A DNA stretch of 59,880 bases from Muribaculaceae bacterium (GTDB lineage Bacteria; Bacteroidota; Bacteroidia; Bacteroidales; Muribaculaceae). The notes beneath the pieces are model-generated. The model did not search any database and was not told the origin of the DNA. It saw only the letters and a program-made list of their open reading frames with translations. The position numbers were made by a program, and so were the translations under genes. The DNA lies in contig VSPD01000011.1 of NCBI GenBank assembly GCA_009775125.1, positions 1 through 59,880 on the forward strand, in the 5' to 3' direction. This document shows positions 23,414 to 31,590 of this stretch, piece after piece (within the stretch, counting starts at the first letter, position 1; every line of letters begins with the position of its first letter).

Positions 23414-24019
23414 TCACGCCCCTGCAATATGCCGGGCGGCTTCGGGGCCGAGGGAGAAGAGGAGGTCGAGAATCGACAGGCCGGGGGTGAAGCCCAATTT
23501 GTCGGCGCGCACCTGCCAGTAGGGGCCGAGGCCTGCGTCGGGAATGGCTTCGCGGCGATAGTCGGTTGTTTCGGCGGGGTCGAGGCCGGAGGCATCATAT
23601 GTTACCTCGGCGTCGATAAGCAACAGCCGGCGCATCACGGCATCCAGCTCGATGTCGACATCTACTATCGAGCGTCCTACGGCCTCGGGGCCCATGAAGG
23701 GTAGCAGGCGGTCGATATAAAACTCGAAGAAAGGGGTGCGTCCGTAAGCCGACTCCAACGCGGTGACATGCCGTTCCCACCAGGAGTCGTGGGCCGACAC
23801 CGCCATGTCCTGCCAGCGCGACACGTGCTCCGCGCCTTTGCTCACGGGCACGGTAAGGAGCACGCGTTGCCGTGTGTCCACAATCTCGCAGCGGTGTACG
23901 TCCTTGGCGCGTTTGTCGTAGCGCACTCCGCGGTCGATTACGACCTTTTCCGCCCTTGCCATCGCGGCATAATAATCTACCGACCCGAAATATCTTGGTC
24001 CAAAAACAACAGTTTTCAT
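23414..24019 (-). CDS. WbqC family protein
   Basis: A 201-residue cytoplasmic protein of the WbqC-like family (PF08889), named after a gene in surface polysaccharide loci; its biochemical role is not established. The start is the ATG at 24019 (MKTVVFGPRYFGSVDYYAAMARAEKVVID). An upstream in-frame ATG at 24067 lies in a repeat element. Typical features are the N-terminal FGPRYFGSVDYY block, TVPVSKGAEHVSRWQD and HDSWWERHVTALESAYGRTPFFEFY. It is convergent with lepB and follows aroC on the minus strand, separated by the fold-back element at 24056-24147. Confidence 0.82.
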   Translation of the reverse strand: MKTVVFGPRYFGSVDYYAAMARAEKVVIDRGVRYDKRAKDVHRCEIVDTRQRVLLTVPVSKGAEHVSRWQDMAVSAHDSWWERHVTALESAYGRTPFFEFYIDRLLPFMGPEAVGRSIVDVDIELDAVMRRLLLIDAEVTYDASGLDPAETTDYRREAIPDAGLGPYWQVRADKLGFTPGLSILDLLFSLGPEAARHIAGA

Positions 24020-24055
24020 TATATGTCTTATAATAAGATAATCAATGCCCCGAGT

Positions 24056-24147
24056 GTAGGGACGCACGGCTCGTGCGTCCGTTGTAAGATAATGTTAATT
24101 TATTGTGTCGAAGGTTTTACGCGGACGCACGGGCCGTGCGTCCCTAC
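24056..24147. repeat. 92-bp fold-back element with GTAGGGACGCACGG termini, copy 2
   Basis: Inverted termini at 24056-24081 and 24121-24147, AT-rich centre unlike that of copy 1. Its right end supplies the TAG stop codon of aroC (24144-24146 on the minus strand). Confidence 0.85.
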
Positions 24148-25229
24148 ATTTTTGCATTATCACTCATACTTTCGACAAGGTCGAGCGTGACAAGCGCGGC
24201 CATGGCGTCGACCACGGGCACCGCGCGCGGAAGCACACAGGCGTCATGGCGTCCGCGGGGCTGCACTTCCACGGGATTAAACTCATCGTCGAACGTCGAC
24301 ATGGGGCGCAGCAACGTGGCCACGGGCTTGAAGGCTACGCGGAAATAGACGTCTTCGCCGTTGGAGATGCCGCCCTGGATGCCGCCGGAATGGTTGGTGG
24401 CGGTGCGCAAGGGGCGGGCAGGGTCGGACGAACGCACGAAAGCGTCGTTCATCTGCGAGCCGCGCCGACCCACGCCGTCGAAGCCCATGCCGTAGTCGAA
24501 GCCCTTGGCAGCATTTATGCTCAGCATGGCATAGGCGAGCCGCGCCTGCAATTTGTCGAACATGGGCTCGCCCACTCCGGGACGCAGACCGCGAATCACG
24601 CCGGTGACGACGCCGCCCACGGTGTCGCCCTCGCGCTTCACCTGCTCGATGAGGGCTATCATGCGCCGGGCCGTGTCGGCATCGGGGCAGCGCACGGCGT
24701 TGCTGTCGACGGCGGCGAGGTCGAGCTCGGCATACGGCTTGTCGAGGCGTATGTCGCCCACCTGCGAGGTGTAGGAGCACACCGAGATGCCACGGGCAGC
24801 GAGCACCTGCATGGCTATTGCCCCGGCGGCCACGCGCACGGCCGTCTCTCGCGCGCTCGATCGGCCTCCGCCACGATGGTCGCGCACGCCGTACTTCATA
24901 AAATATGTATAGTCGGCATGTGACGGACGGAAGACATGGCGCAGATTGTCGTAGTCGGCCGAATGTTGGTCGGAGTTCCGTATTATGAATCCTATCGGCG
25001 TGCCGGTGGTGCGCCCCTCGAACACGCCGGAGAGCAGTTCCACCGTATCGGCCTCCTTACGGGCTGTCGTTATGGCCGATTGGCCGGGACGGCGGCGGGC
25101 CATCTGCCTTTGAATCTGCTCCATGTCGAGAGCCACGCCGGCCGGGATGCCGTCGAGCACTCCGCCGAGGGCGGGGCCGTGGCTTTCGCCAAAAGTGGTG
25201 AGCGTAACCTTGTTGCCGAATGTATTCAT
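24144..25229 (-). CDS. aroC: Chorismate synthase
   Basis: Converts EPSP to chorismate with reduced FMN, the last step of the shikimate pathway. The product is 361 residues, normal length. It starts MNTFGNKVTLTTFGESHGPALGGVLDG and contains RRPGQSAITTARKEADTVELLSG, the HADYTYFMKYGVRDHRGGGRSSARETAVRVAAGA flavin region and GGIQGGISNGEDVYFRVAFKP. Its stop codon lies inside the repeat element at 24056-24147, so the last codons (DNAKM) may have been altered by the insertion. The other shikimate gene, aroK, is 18 kb away. Confidence 0.96.
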   Translation of the reverse strand: MNTFGNKVTLTTFGESHGPALGGVLDGIPAGVALDMEQIQRQMARRRPGQSAITTARKEADTVELLSGVFEGRTTGTPIGFIIRNSDQHSADYDNLRHVFRPSHADYTYFMKYGVRDHRGGGRSSARETAVRVAAGAIAMQVLAARGISVCSYTSQVGDIRLDKPYAELDLAAVDSNAVRCPDADTARRMIALIEQVKREGDTVGGVVTGVIRGLRPGVGEPMFDKLQARLAYAMLSINAAKGFDYGMGFDGVGRRGSQMNDAFVRSSDPARPLRTATNHSGGIQGGISNGEDVYFRVAFKPVATLLRPMSTFDDEFNPVEVQPRGRHDACVLPRAVPVVDAMAALVTLDLVESMSDNAKM

Positions 25230-25240
25230 ATAAGTCTTAA

Positions 25241-25339
25241 ACGTTAATTACGTGGATTTAATTTTGCGTTAATTGCCGTTAATTACTCATTAATTTTTAA
25301 TTAATTCAAATTAATGGCTCATTCACGGCCATTAACGTG
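25241..25339. repeat. AT-rich ACGTTAATT fold-back repeat, copy C
   Basis: Begins ACGTTAATTACGTGGATT and ends GGCCATTAACGTG. It contains AATTAATTCAAATTAATGG. It occupies the spacer upstream of aroC and downstream of the radical SAM gene. Confidence 0.65.
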
Positions 25340-25355
25340 AAAAAAAAATCTTTTG

Positions 25356-26138
25356 TCAAAGGGTGAGTTGAACGGAGATTGCGGTTTCGGCCTCGATGCG
25401 GGAGGCTATGGCGCGGAGCCGGTCGGGGACGATGTGCTCGAGCGACTGCTCGGGTGTGCGGCGGTCGATGGAATATATCATTATCTCGCGCGGGCGGATG
25501 CTGCGATAGGCCCGGATGAGCGCGTCGATTTCGGCATCGGTGGTGTTGTCGACGGCCACGCCGCCGTGTGTGCCGCGCGTGAGCATGGTCTGGATTATGC
25601 CCGTGCCGGCAAATTGGCCGAGGGCGGCTACCACGCTGTCGACGGTGAACGAATCGCGCACGGGGCGGTCGAGCGCGCGCATTGTAGATTCCACCGCAGA
25701 GTCGAGTTTCAGGATATTGTTGTCGACACGCCGCAGGGCCTCGGCCACGGCGGGCCGGTCGATCATCGTGGAATTGGTGAGCACGCTTATTTTCACGTCG
25801 GGATAGTATTTGTCGCGGAGCTCGATTGTGTCGTCGATCACACCGGGGAAGTCGGGGTGGACGGTAGGCTCGCCGTTGCCCGAGAACGTGATTACGTCGA
25901 GCCTGTCGCCGGCGGCCTTCATTGCAGAAAGACGCTCGTCAAGGAGGCGACGCACCTGCTCGCGCGATGGCATCCCGGTGGTGCCGGGGCCTTGCGCGTT
26001 GTAGCCCGCCTCGCAGTAGAGGCAGTCGAAAGTGCAAATTTTGCCGTCGTTGGGGCTTAGGTTCACGCCCAGCGACGTACCGAGCCTGCGGGAATGAATC
26101 GGCCCAAATATCGTATCGTGGAAAAGAACGCGTTGCAT
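25356..26138 (-). CDS. Radical SAM protein
   Basis: A 260-residue iron-sulfur enzyme. The CTFDCLYCE cluster (CxxxCxxC, residues 34-41) binds the 4Fe-4S centre used to cleave AdoMet. The preceding SLGVNLSPNDGKICTFDC matches a subgroup in which the first conserved block is RRLGxSLGVNLxP, close to MoaA/wyosine-type proteins. A second motif, VITFSGNGEPTVHP, binds AdoMet. The reaction is unknown. It stands between aroC and the Fic gene on the same strand; spacers contain repeat elements, so an operon is not assured. Confidence 0.85.
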   Translation of the reverse strand: MQRVLFHDTIFGPIHSRRLGTSLGVNLSPNDGKICTFDCLYCEAGYNAQGPGTTGMPSREQVRRLLDERLSAMKAAGDRLDVITFSGNGEPTVHPDFPGVIDDTIELRDKYYPDVKISVLTNSTMIDRPAVAEALRRVDNNILKLDSAVESTMRALDRPVRDSFTVDSVVAALGQFAGTGIIQTMLTRGTHGGVAVDNTTDAEIDALIRAYRSIRPREIMIYSIDRRTPEQSLEHIVPDRLRAIASRIEAETAISVQLTL

Positions 26139-26170
26139 TATATTATTCGTTGATTAATCAGTATTTATCG

Positions 26171-27343
26171 TTATAGTTTTTTTACAGTATCCTCCACAGC
26201 ATCTATTCCGGAATTAACCGGAAGAAAGCCCTCTTTATCAAGCGCCCACAAAATACTCCTCAAAAGGTAATTATTTGAAAACACAGGATAATATTTTCGA
26301 GCATTAGGTTTTATCTGTGCCAACATATGAGCATCGACAAGAGACTTTATTGCACGCGACCTGTCAGAACTTGATTTTCCGGGAAGCACTTTCGTCAAAT
26401 CTGATGACTGTATAGTACTGTTAGGAGATTTTACCGCTACTTGAAGTATGGCAAAAGATTCCGGCGTAATAAATTTACGGTGTAATGCGTCTTCTAATGC
26501 AGGCAACAGAATTTTTTCCCTCAAAGTCTGCGCATCTGAAAGTTTGTCAATCTTCTCTATTTCCTGTTTTAAGCCTCGCAGCATATATTCGGCCCATTGC
26601 AACATACCGCAATCTGTTCCCTCGTCCGCTTTTGACAAGTAGTCGTAATACTCATTCCTGTTATTACAAAACACCGCCGTTGGGTTTATAATCCGCTCAC
26701 GGCTTTTAAACACAGATTTAAGCAGCATAGCATATGTAAAGAGGCGCACCACACGGCCGTTGCCGTTTTCAAAGGGATGTATCCATACAAACCGATGATG
26801 AGCTATGGCTATTTTAAGCAGGTCGTATTTCGGAGCAGTCTCTTGATTGATAAAATCGATAAGTTCTTGCATCATATTATCGACCTGTGTATAATCCGGC
26901 GGGGTATGTGCCGATCCGCTAATACGTACATTATGCTGCCGAAATTGTCCGGGATGAGCGGCTCCTTCTTTTTTATAACTTAAATCGTTCACAGTGAGTT
27001 GATGGAGTTCACGAATAAACATACTTGATATGGGCATATCATTAATATTTTCCTCGATGTAGGCCATCGCTACCTCAATATTGCGAATTTCTTTTATCTG
27101 TTCGTGCCAGGCCTGCCGTCCCGTCTCAATCTTTGTATTCTCAACATAATCCATTATGGTGGTGTTGTTGCCTTCTATACGACTTGAACCAACACTCTCC
27201 AACATATGGAATATTTGTCTAATCTGATTAAATATAAGAGGATTCGTCATGCCGGACAAATCTTTGTAACGAAGCTTTTCCAGCTCCATTATCAAATCTG
27301 TAATCGACATGTCAAATGAAATCTTTGGTATTTGAAGTTTCAT
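26171..27343 (-). CDS. Fic domain protein (AMPylator-type) with N-terminal inhibitory helix
   Basis: A 390-residue Fic enzyme that likely transfers AMP (or another nucleotide moiety) to a protein hydroxyl. The catalytic motif HPFENGNGRVVR is at 189-200, with His189 as base. An inhibitory motif SSRIEGN at 53-59 fits (S/T)xxxE(G/N), which places it in the self-inhibited class II. The C-terminal third looks like a winged HTH (SSDRSRAIKSLVDAHMLAQIKPNARKYYPVF). The start at 27343 (MKLQIPK) is preferred over 27403. AT-rich compared with its neighbours, suggesting acquisition. The upstream region has repeated TTGCAAATGT motifs. Confidence 0.9.
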   Translation of the reverse strand: MKLQIPKISFDMSITDLIMELEKLRYKDLSGMTNPLIFNQIRQIFHMLESVGSSRIEGNNTTIMDYVENTKIETGRQAWHEQIKEIRNIEVAMAYIEENINDMPISSMFIRELHQLTVNDLSYKKEGAAHPGQFRQHNVRISGSAHTPPDYTQVDNMMQELIDFINQETAPKYDLLKIAIAHHRFVWIHPFENGNGRVVRLFTYAMLLKSVFKSRERIINPTAVFCNNRNEYYDYLSKADEGTDCGMLQWAEYMLRGLKQEIEKIDKLSDAQTLREKILLPALEDALHRKFITPESFAILQVAVKSPNSTIQSSDLTKVLPGKSSSDRSRAIKSLVDAHMLAQIKPNARKYYPVFSNNYLLRSILWALDKEGFLPVNSGIDAVEDTVKKL

Positions 27344-27370
27344 AATTGCTATTTGCATCAAGAGGTTTAA

Positions 27371-27490
27371 ACATTTGCAACACACGCCTGACAACATTTG
27401 CAAGTCGTGAGCATAATTAATTAATTATTAATTATATGCAAATATATATAATATTTTAATATTTGCAAAGCAAAGATTAAACATTTGCAA
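27371..27490 (-). promoter_or_regulatory. Repeated TTGCAAATGT motifs upstream of fic
   Basis: Exact ACATTTGCAA units at 27371-27380, 27394-27403 and 27481-27490, with related units near 27436-27443 (ATGCAAAT) and 27460-27467 (ATTTGCAA). They lie in the AT-rich 190-bp spacer between the fic start and the LolE-like stop. They may be operator sites, perhaps for the protein's own HTH domain; this is inference. Confidence 0.45.
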
Positions 27491-27534
27491 CTCAGACCTA
27501 CATGGATTTGTTGAAATCCTACAAAAATCTCTCC

Positions 27535-28749
27535 TTACAGTTTTTTGAATCGGGTGACTTGGGAGATGAGGGCGGCGACGAGGGCGACGAGAGCTATGAC
27601 CACGGCTATGTCGCCGGCGTCGAGGCGCACGGGGTAGGCGGTGACGGCCAGCATGGACGCGTCGCCCGACAGGTGGATGAATCCGCCCCACTGCTGGGCG
27701 AGCACAAGCGCGGCGCCGAGCGCCACGCCGGCCAGGCCGCCGGCCATTGTAACCAGCCAGCCTTCTATCATGAAGACGCGACGGACAAAGGCTGCCGAGG
27801 CTCCAAAGGCGCGCATCGTGGCCATGTTGCCGCGCTTCTCGATTATGAGCAGCGAGAGCGTGGATATGATGTTGAAGCCGGCTATCACCATTATGAAGGC
27901 GAGCATGAGGAATGTAATCCATTTCTCGACGCGTATCATGCGGAAGGCGTCGGCCTGCTGCTCCATGCGGGTGAGTATCAAGTATTTGTCGGAGGGGAGC
28001 ACGTCGGTCAAGGCGCGGCGCACGTGCTCGGGGTCGGCGCCGGGGGCAAGACGCAGCTCGACGGCAGTGGCTTCTCCGCCGTGGTATTCGAGCAGGGAGC
28101 GCACGTCGGCCAAGGGCAGTATCACGCGGTCGGCGTCGTATTCCTGCTGGTCGACGCGGAACACGCCTGTTACTACGGCGCGCGCCGTGCGGAAGGCTCC
28201 GGCGGGGTTGGCGGGGTTGATGCGGCCTGTGCGCCGGGGCATGTGTATGTCTACCGCCGAGGAAATGCCGGGGCGCACGCCCGATGTCATGGCCACGCCC
28301 ACGGCCACTGTGGCGGCGGGGAGGTCGAATGTGGCCGGAAGGTAGGCGCCGTCGATTATGGCCGAGTCAATAGATGTGACGGAGGCATAGTCGCGTCCCG
28401 CGCCTTTTACTACTACGGGCATCTGGGCGCCGTCGTAGACGAGCAGCGCGCGCTCTTGCAATGTGGGCGTGGCGGCTTCCACATCGGGGCGCGAGGCGAG
28501 CGCGGCGGCGAGAGAGTCGCCGTCGGCAATGACCTTTCCCGAGGCGGGGCGCACCATCAGCTGGGGGTCGAGCATCGACATATGCGCCGACGCCAGGTCG
28601 GTGAAGCCATTGAACACCGACAGCACCACCACAATGGCGGCCGTGGCTATGGCCACGCCTGCCACCGACACGGCCGATATAACGTTGACCGCCGCATGGC
28701 TTTTTTTCGAGAACAGATAGCGCGACGCTATTTTCCAGGCAAGAAACAA
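27535..28749 (-). CDS. LolC/LolE-like ABC transporter permease
   Basis: A 404-residue inner-membrane permease of the MacB/FtsX superfamily. It starts MFLAWKIASRYLFSKKSHAAVNVISAVSVAGVAIATAAIVVVLSVFNG, a typical LolE-like N-terminus with TM1. A large periplasmic domain follows (about 50-270), then three C-terminal TM helices (ITFLMLAFIMVIAGFNIISTLSLLI and following). Such proteins act with an ATPase in lipoprotein release to the outer membrane. No ATPase gene is adjacent. It lies downstream of rbfA on the same strand. Confidence 0.87.
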   Translation of the reverse strand: MFLAWKIASRYLFSKKSHAAVNVISAVSVAGVAIATAAIVVVLSVFNGFTDLASAHMSMLDPQLMVRPASGKVIADGDSLAAALASRPDVEAATPTLQERALLVYDGAQMPVVVKGAGRDYASVTSIDSAIIDGAYLPATFDLPAATVAVGVAMTSGVRPGISSAVDIHMPRRTGRINPANPAGAFRTARAVVTGVFRVDQQEYDADRVILPLADVRSLLEYHGGEATAVELRLAPGADPEHVRRALTDVLPSDKYLILTRMEQQADAFRMIRVEKWITFLMLAFIMVIAGFNIISTLSLLIIEKRGNMATMRAFGASAAFVRRVFMIEGWLVTMAGGLAGVALGAALVLAQQWGGFIHLSGDASMLAVTAYPVRLDAGDIAVVIALVALVAALISQVTRFKKL

Positions 28750-28840
28750 GGGAGTTGGGAAGTTTTTAGTTGGGGAGTTGGGGAGTTTTTAGGAGGCTTA
28801 GGCGGCATAGGATTCCTATGATTCCTATGCCTCCTGTTTT
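28748..28840. repeat. GGAGTTGGGAAG run plus TAGGATTCCTATGATTCCTA run
   Basis: The spacer between rbfA and the LolE-like gene contains a GTTGGGGAGTTGGGGAG run (28748-28792), then an AGGAGGCTTAGG / GGATTCCTATGATTCC run (28789-28838). Both families recur in other spacers. Confidence 0.65.
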
Positions 28841-28842
28841 GC

Positions 28843-29178
28843 CTATTTAGCCAAAAGATGGTCGATGTTTTCGAGATAGTCGAGGGAGTCGTCGAGGAAG
28901 AAACTCAACTCGGGAGTCTTGCGCAACTGAAAGCGCACTTTCTGAGCCAGCTCGTAGCGGATGGTGCGGGCCGATGCGTTGATGGATTCGAGCATCTCGG
29001 CACTTTTGTCGGATGGGAACACCGAAAGGTATGCCTTGGCCGTAGAGAGGTCGGGGGACACACGCACGGCGCTTACCGACACGAGCACGCCTCGCATTTT
29101 CGATGTCTGCTGACGGAATATTTCACTAAGTTCTTTTTGAAGAAGACGTGATATTTTAGCTTGTCTTGTAGTTTCCAT
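28843..29178 (-). CDS. rbfA: 30S ribosome-binding factor A
   Basis: A small KH-fold protein required for late 16S rRNA 5'-end maturation and 30S assembly. The product is 111 residues: METTRQAKISRLLQKELSEIFRQQT at the start, SAVRVSPDLSTAKAYLSVFPSD in the middle and RTIRYELAQKVRFQLRKTPELSFFLDDSLDYLENI near the end, all family hallmarks. It lies 39 bp after the O-methyltransferase and 93 bp before the LolE-like permease, so a three-gene minus-strand unit is plausible. Confidence 0.93.
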   Translation of the reverse strand: METTRQAKISRLLQKELSEIFRQQTSKMRGVLVSVSAVRVSPDLSTAKAYLSVFPSDKSAEMLESINASARTIRYELAQKVRFQLRKTPELSFFLDDSLDYLENIDHLLAK

Positions 29179-29217
29179 TTTAGTTGGGGTGTTTGGAAGT
29201 TGGGAGATATTTTATAG

Positions 29218-29847
29218 TTATAACAATTTTTTGCGGATAATGGTCATTCCGTCGCGCAAAGGCACTATCACCACCTCGACGCGGGGGTCGGCGGCCACCA
29301 TGTCGTTGAAAGCCTCGATGCCAAGGGTCTGCGCGTCGCGCTTGGTTGAGTCGGCCACCTTGTCGCTCCACAGGGTGTTGTCGGCAAAGATATATCCGCC
29401 GGGGCGCAGACGCGGGAGCACGATATTGTAGTAGTCGATATAATTGCGCTTGTTGGCGTCGATAAACACAAGGTCCCACACCTCGTCGAGGGTGGGCACC
29501 ACCTCGAGAGCGTCGCCGATGTGCAGGACAATATCGGAGCCGCGGTCGGAGCGGGCGAAAGTGGCGCGGAGGCTGTCTTCGGCCTCGGGGTCGATTTCCA
29601 CGGTGTGAAGCACGGCGCCGGGGGGCATCCCTTCGGCCATGCACAGGGCGGAGTAGCCGGTGAACGTGCCCAATTCGAGTATGCGCCGCGGCTCTATCAT
29701 CTGCACGAGCATTTTCAAGAGCCTCCCTTGCAGGTGGCCCGAGCACATGCGGGGGTAGAGATGGTAGAGGTAGGTGTCGCGCACCACCTCCGAGAGCAAG
29801 GGCGGCTCGGGGCTGATATGCGCTTCTATGTAATCTTCTATATCCAT
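29218..29847 (-). CDS. Class I SAM-dependent O-methyltransferase
   Basis: A 209-residue member of the O-methyltransferase family 3 (catechol-OMT-like, PF01596). AdoMet-binding motif I is ILELGTFTGYSALCMAEG (about 56-73), then the acidic VEIDPEAED. Metal and substrate residues lie in VFIDANKRNYIDYYN and FADNTLWSDKV. Other members methylate catechols, caffeoyl-CoA or tRNA hydroxyuridine (TrmR). In Bacteroidetes the substrate is not known, so no symbol is given. It is divergently transcribed from pfkA. Confidence 0.88.
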   Translation of the reverse strand: MDIEDYIEAHISPEPPLLSEVVRDTYLYHLYPRMCSGHLQGRLLKMLVQMIEPRRILELGTFTGYSALCMAEGMPPGAVLHTVEIDPEAEDSLRATFARSDRGSDIVLHIGDALEVVPTLDEVWDLVFIDANKRNYIDYYNIVLPRLRPGGYIFADNTLWSDKVADSTKRDAQTLGIEAFNDMVAADPRVEVVIVPLRDGMTIIRKKLL

Positions 29848-29864
29848 TATATCTGCTTATGGCA

Positions 29865-29924
29865 CAAAATTACAATTTTTTTTGCCAATAAAATGCCCGT
29901 GCTTCGAAATATTTTGTAATTTTG
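29865..29924. promoter_or_regulatory. Divergent -7 elements between the O-methyltransferase and pfkA
   Basis: Minus-strand TAATTTTG at 29865-29872 (seen as CAAAATTA) and plus-strand TAATTTTG at 29917-29924. Both match TAnnTTTG; neither has a strong TTTG at -33. Confidence 0.55.
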
Positions 29925-29972
29925 CCTTTTCAGAGGGTATAAACAGAATACAATCCAATAACAACATATACC

Positions 29973-30953
29973 ATGGCAGAAATCAAATGCATCGGCATTC
30001 TCACCTCCGGAGGCGACGCCCCGGGCATGAACGCCGCCATACGCGCCGTGACCCGCGCGGCCATCTTCTCGGGCCTGAAAGTAAAGGGCATCTACCGCGG
30101 CTACCGCGGCCTCATCACCGACGAAATCGTGGAGTTCCGCACCCAGAATGTATCGAACATCATACAGCAGGGCGGCACGATTCTCAAAACCGCGCGCTGC
30201 AAGGAGTTCCAGACTCCCGAGGGACGGCAGCTGGCCTATGACAATATCCGCCGCCACGAAATCGACGCTCTCGTGGTGATCGGCGGCGACGGCTCGCTCA
30301 CCGGCGCGCGCATATTTGCCAACGAATTCAATTTCCCCATCATCGGTCTTCCCGGCACCATCGACAACGACCTCTACGGCACCGACACCACAATCGGCTA
30401 TGACACAGCCCTCAACACCATCATGGAATGTGTCGACAAGATACGCGACACCGCCACATCGCACGAACGCCTGTTCTTTATCGAGGTGATGGGACGCGAC
30501 GCCGGCTTCCTCGCCCTCAACGGCGCCATCGCCGCCGGCGCCGAGGCTGCCATCATCCCGGAAATATCGACGGAGGTAGACCAGTTGGCCGAACTTATCC
30601 AAAACGGCTTCCGCAAGAGCAAGAACTCGTCGATCGTGCTCGTGGCCGAAAGCCCCGTCACCGGAGGCGCCATCGGCCTTGCCGAGCGTGTGAAGAACGA
30701 GTATCCCGGCTACGACGTGCGCGTGTCGATTCTTGGCCACCTCCAGCGAGGCGGCTCTCCCACAGCCCACGACCGTATCCTGGCGTCGCGCATGGGCGCT
30801 GCTGCCATCGACGCCCTGCTCGAAGACCAGCGCAATGTGATGATCGGCATCAAGAACGATGAAATCGTGTATGTGCCTTTCTCCAAGGCTATCAAAAACG
30901 ACAAGCCCATCAACCGCGAGCTCCTCAACACGCTTCGCCGCCTCTCAATCTAA
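29973..30953 (+). CDS. pfkA: ATP-dependent 6-phosphofructokinase
   Basis: Phosphorylates fructose 6-phosphate to fructose 1,6-bisphosphate in glycolysis. The product is 326 residues, typical of the bacterial type. Key blocks are GGDAPGMNAAIRA (phosphate loop), GGDGSLTGA, the catalytic PGTIDNDLYGTD, MGRDAGFLA and GHLQRGGSPTAHDR. The Gly after GGDG is retained as in ATP-type enzymes (PPi-types usually have Asp), which supports ATP as donor. It is followed by a fold-back element and then a terminator. Confidence 0.95.
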   Translation: MAEIKCIGILTSGGDAPGMNAAIRAVTRAAIFSGLKVKGIYRGYRGLITDEIVEFRTQNVSNIIQQGGTILKTARCKEFQTPEGRQLAYDNIRRHEIDALVVIGGDGSLTGARIFANEFNFPIIGLPGTIDNDLYGTDTTIGYDTALNTIMECVDKIRDTATSHERLFFIEVMGRDAGFLALNGAIAAGAEAAIIPEISTEVDQLAELIQNGFRKSKNSSIVLVAESPVTGGAIGLAERVKNEYPGYDVRVSILGHLQRGGSPTAHDRILASRMGAAAIDALLEDQRNVMIGIKNDEIVYVPFSKAIKNDKPINRELLNTLRRLSI

Positions 30954-31009
30954 AAAACGCATAGGCTCCGCTTGTATATCATTAAACACCAATGCGATAC
31001 AGTTTAATC

Positions 31010-31239
31010 ACAGCGAAGCTGTGACTCTTATGTTAACCCCGTATGGAGGCGAAGCCGACATGCGGGGTTAAGTAAATAAAAATCAATCGCGGTATTGGAG
31101 CGGAGCCTGCCGAAGCGTTCGATTATCCCAAACATGGCACGAGGCACTACTTCGCAGTGCTTGACTACCGTTATCAACAACCCGGCATGTCGGCTTCGCC
31201 TCCATACCGGGTTAACCAAGGAATCACGGCTTCGCCGTG
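31010..31239 (+). repeat. 230-bp fold-back element, copy 1 (upstream of SusC/SusD)
   Basis: Ends are short hairpins (CACAGCGAAGCTGTG and CACGGCTTCGCCGTG). Inside, 31031-31071 and 31180-31215 are near-complementary arms (CCCCGTATGGAGGCGAAGCC versus GGCTTCGCCTCCATACCGGG). The centre contains GCGGTATTGGAGCGGAGCC and ACTTCGCAGTGCTT. The second copy is at 36488-36724 in the same orientation. Confidence 0.85.
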
Positions 31240-31289
31240 CCGTGCTGCTAAACTTAGTCTTTAAGTACTTTAAGGACCTTAAATAGTTT

Positions 31290-31330
31290 AAAAAAGACCC
31301 TGCGCCGAAATCGGCGCAGGGTCTTTTTTA
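31290..31330 (+). terminator. Rho-independent terminator
   Basis: AAAAAAGACCCTGCGCCGA pairs with TCGGCGCAGGGTCTTTTTT around an AA loop. The stem is perfect and flanked by A- and T-runs, so it can work in both directions. It closes the pfkA transcript before the SusC promoter. Confidence 0.9.
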
Positions 31331-31472
31331 GTTAAAATCTGTTTATCCGGGCGTGCTTTGTTAAAAATTATTTTAATTTACTAAAATTACGCATTTAAAG
31401 CACTTTTCACACTAAAAATCGGATTATTGTTACATTTTTAATATTTTTTGTGAAAAAAAATTACGAAAAACT

Positions 31473-31502
31473 ATTGCATATTAAAATTTTTGTGTACTTT
31501 TG
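31473..31502 (+). promoter_or_regulatory. Bacteroidetes-type promoter for the SusC/SusD operon
   Basis: ATTG at 31473-31476 and TACTTTTG at 31495-31502 with an 18-bp spacer. The 10-bp palindrome GTAACGTTAC follows at 31513-31522 and could be an operator. Confidence 0.6.
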
Positions 31503-31590
31503 CGCCATTCCGGTAACGTTACAATTAAGGTATTTTAAGAATTCAATCAACACATTCATCGATTTTTAACCAAAAACAGAGAGAAGCTTT

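Larger units (their letters stand above)
30954..31590. other. 637-bp intergenic region before SusC-like gene
   Basis: No gene is supported. In order it holds a fold-back repeat (31010-31239), a CTTTAAGGACCTTAAA run (31258-31288), a terminator (31290-31330), an AT-rich stretch, a promoter (31473-31502), and a GTAACGTTAC palindrome at 31513-31522 near the expected transcription start. Confidence 0.7.

Noticed and set aside
23351..24147. Insertion sequence around the WbqC-family gene
   Set aside because: Repeats on both sides belong to different families, no transposase is present, and WbqC is an ordinary chromosomal gene.
30954..31590. Small open frames inside the fold-back elements (also 36513-36807)
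   Set aside because: They arise from reading the hairpin arms, differ between the two copies, and have no homology-like features.
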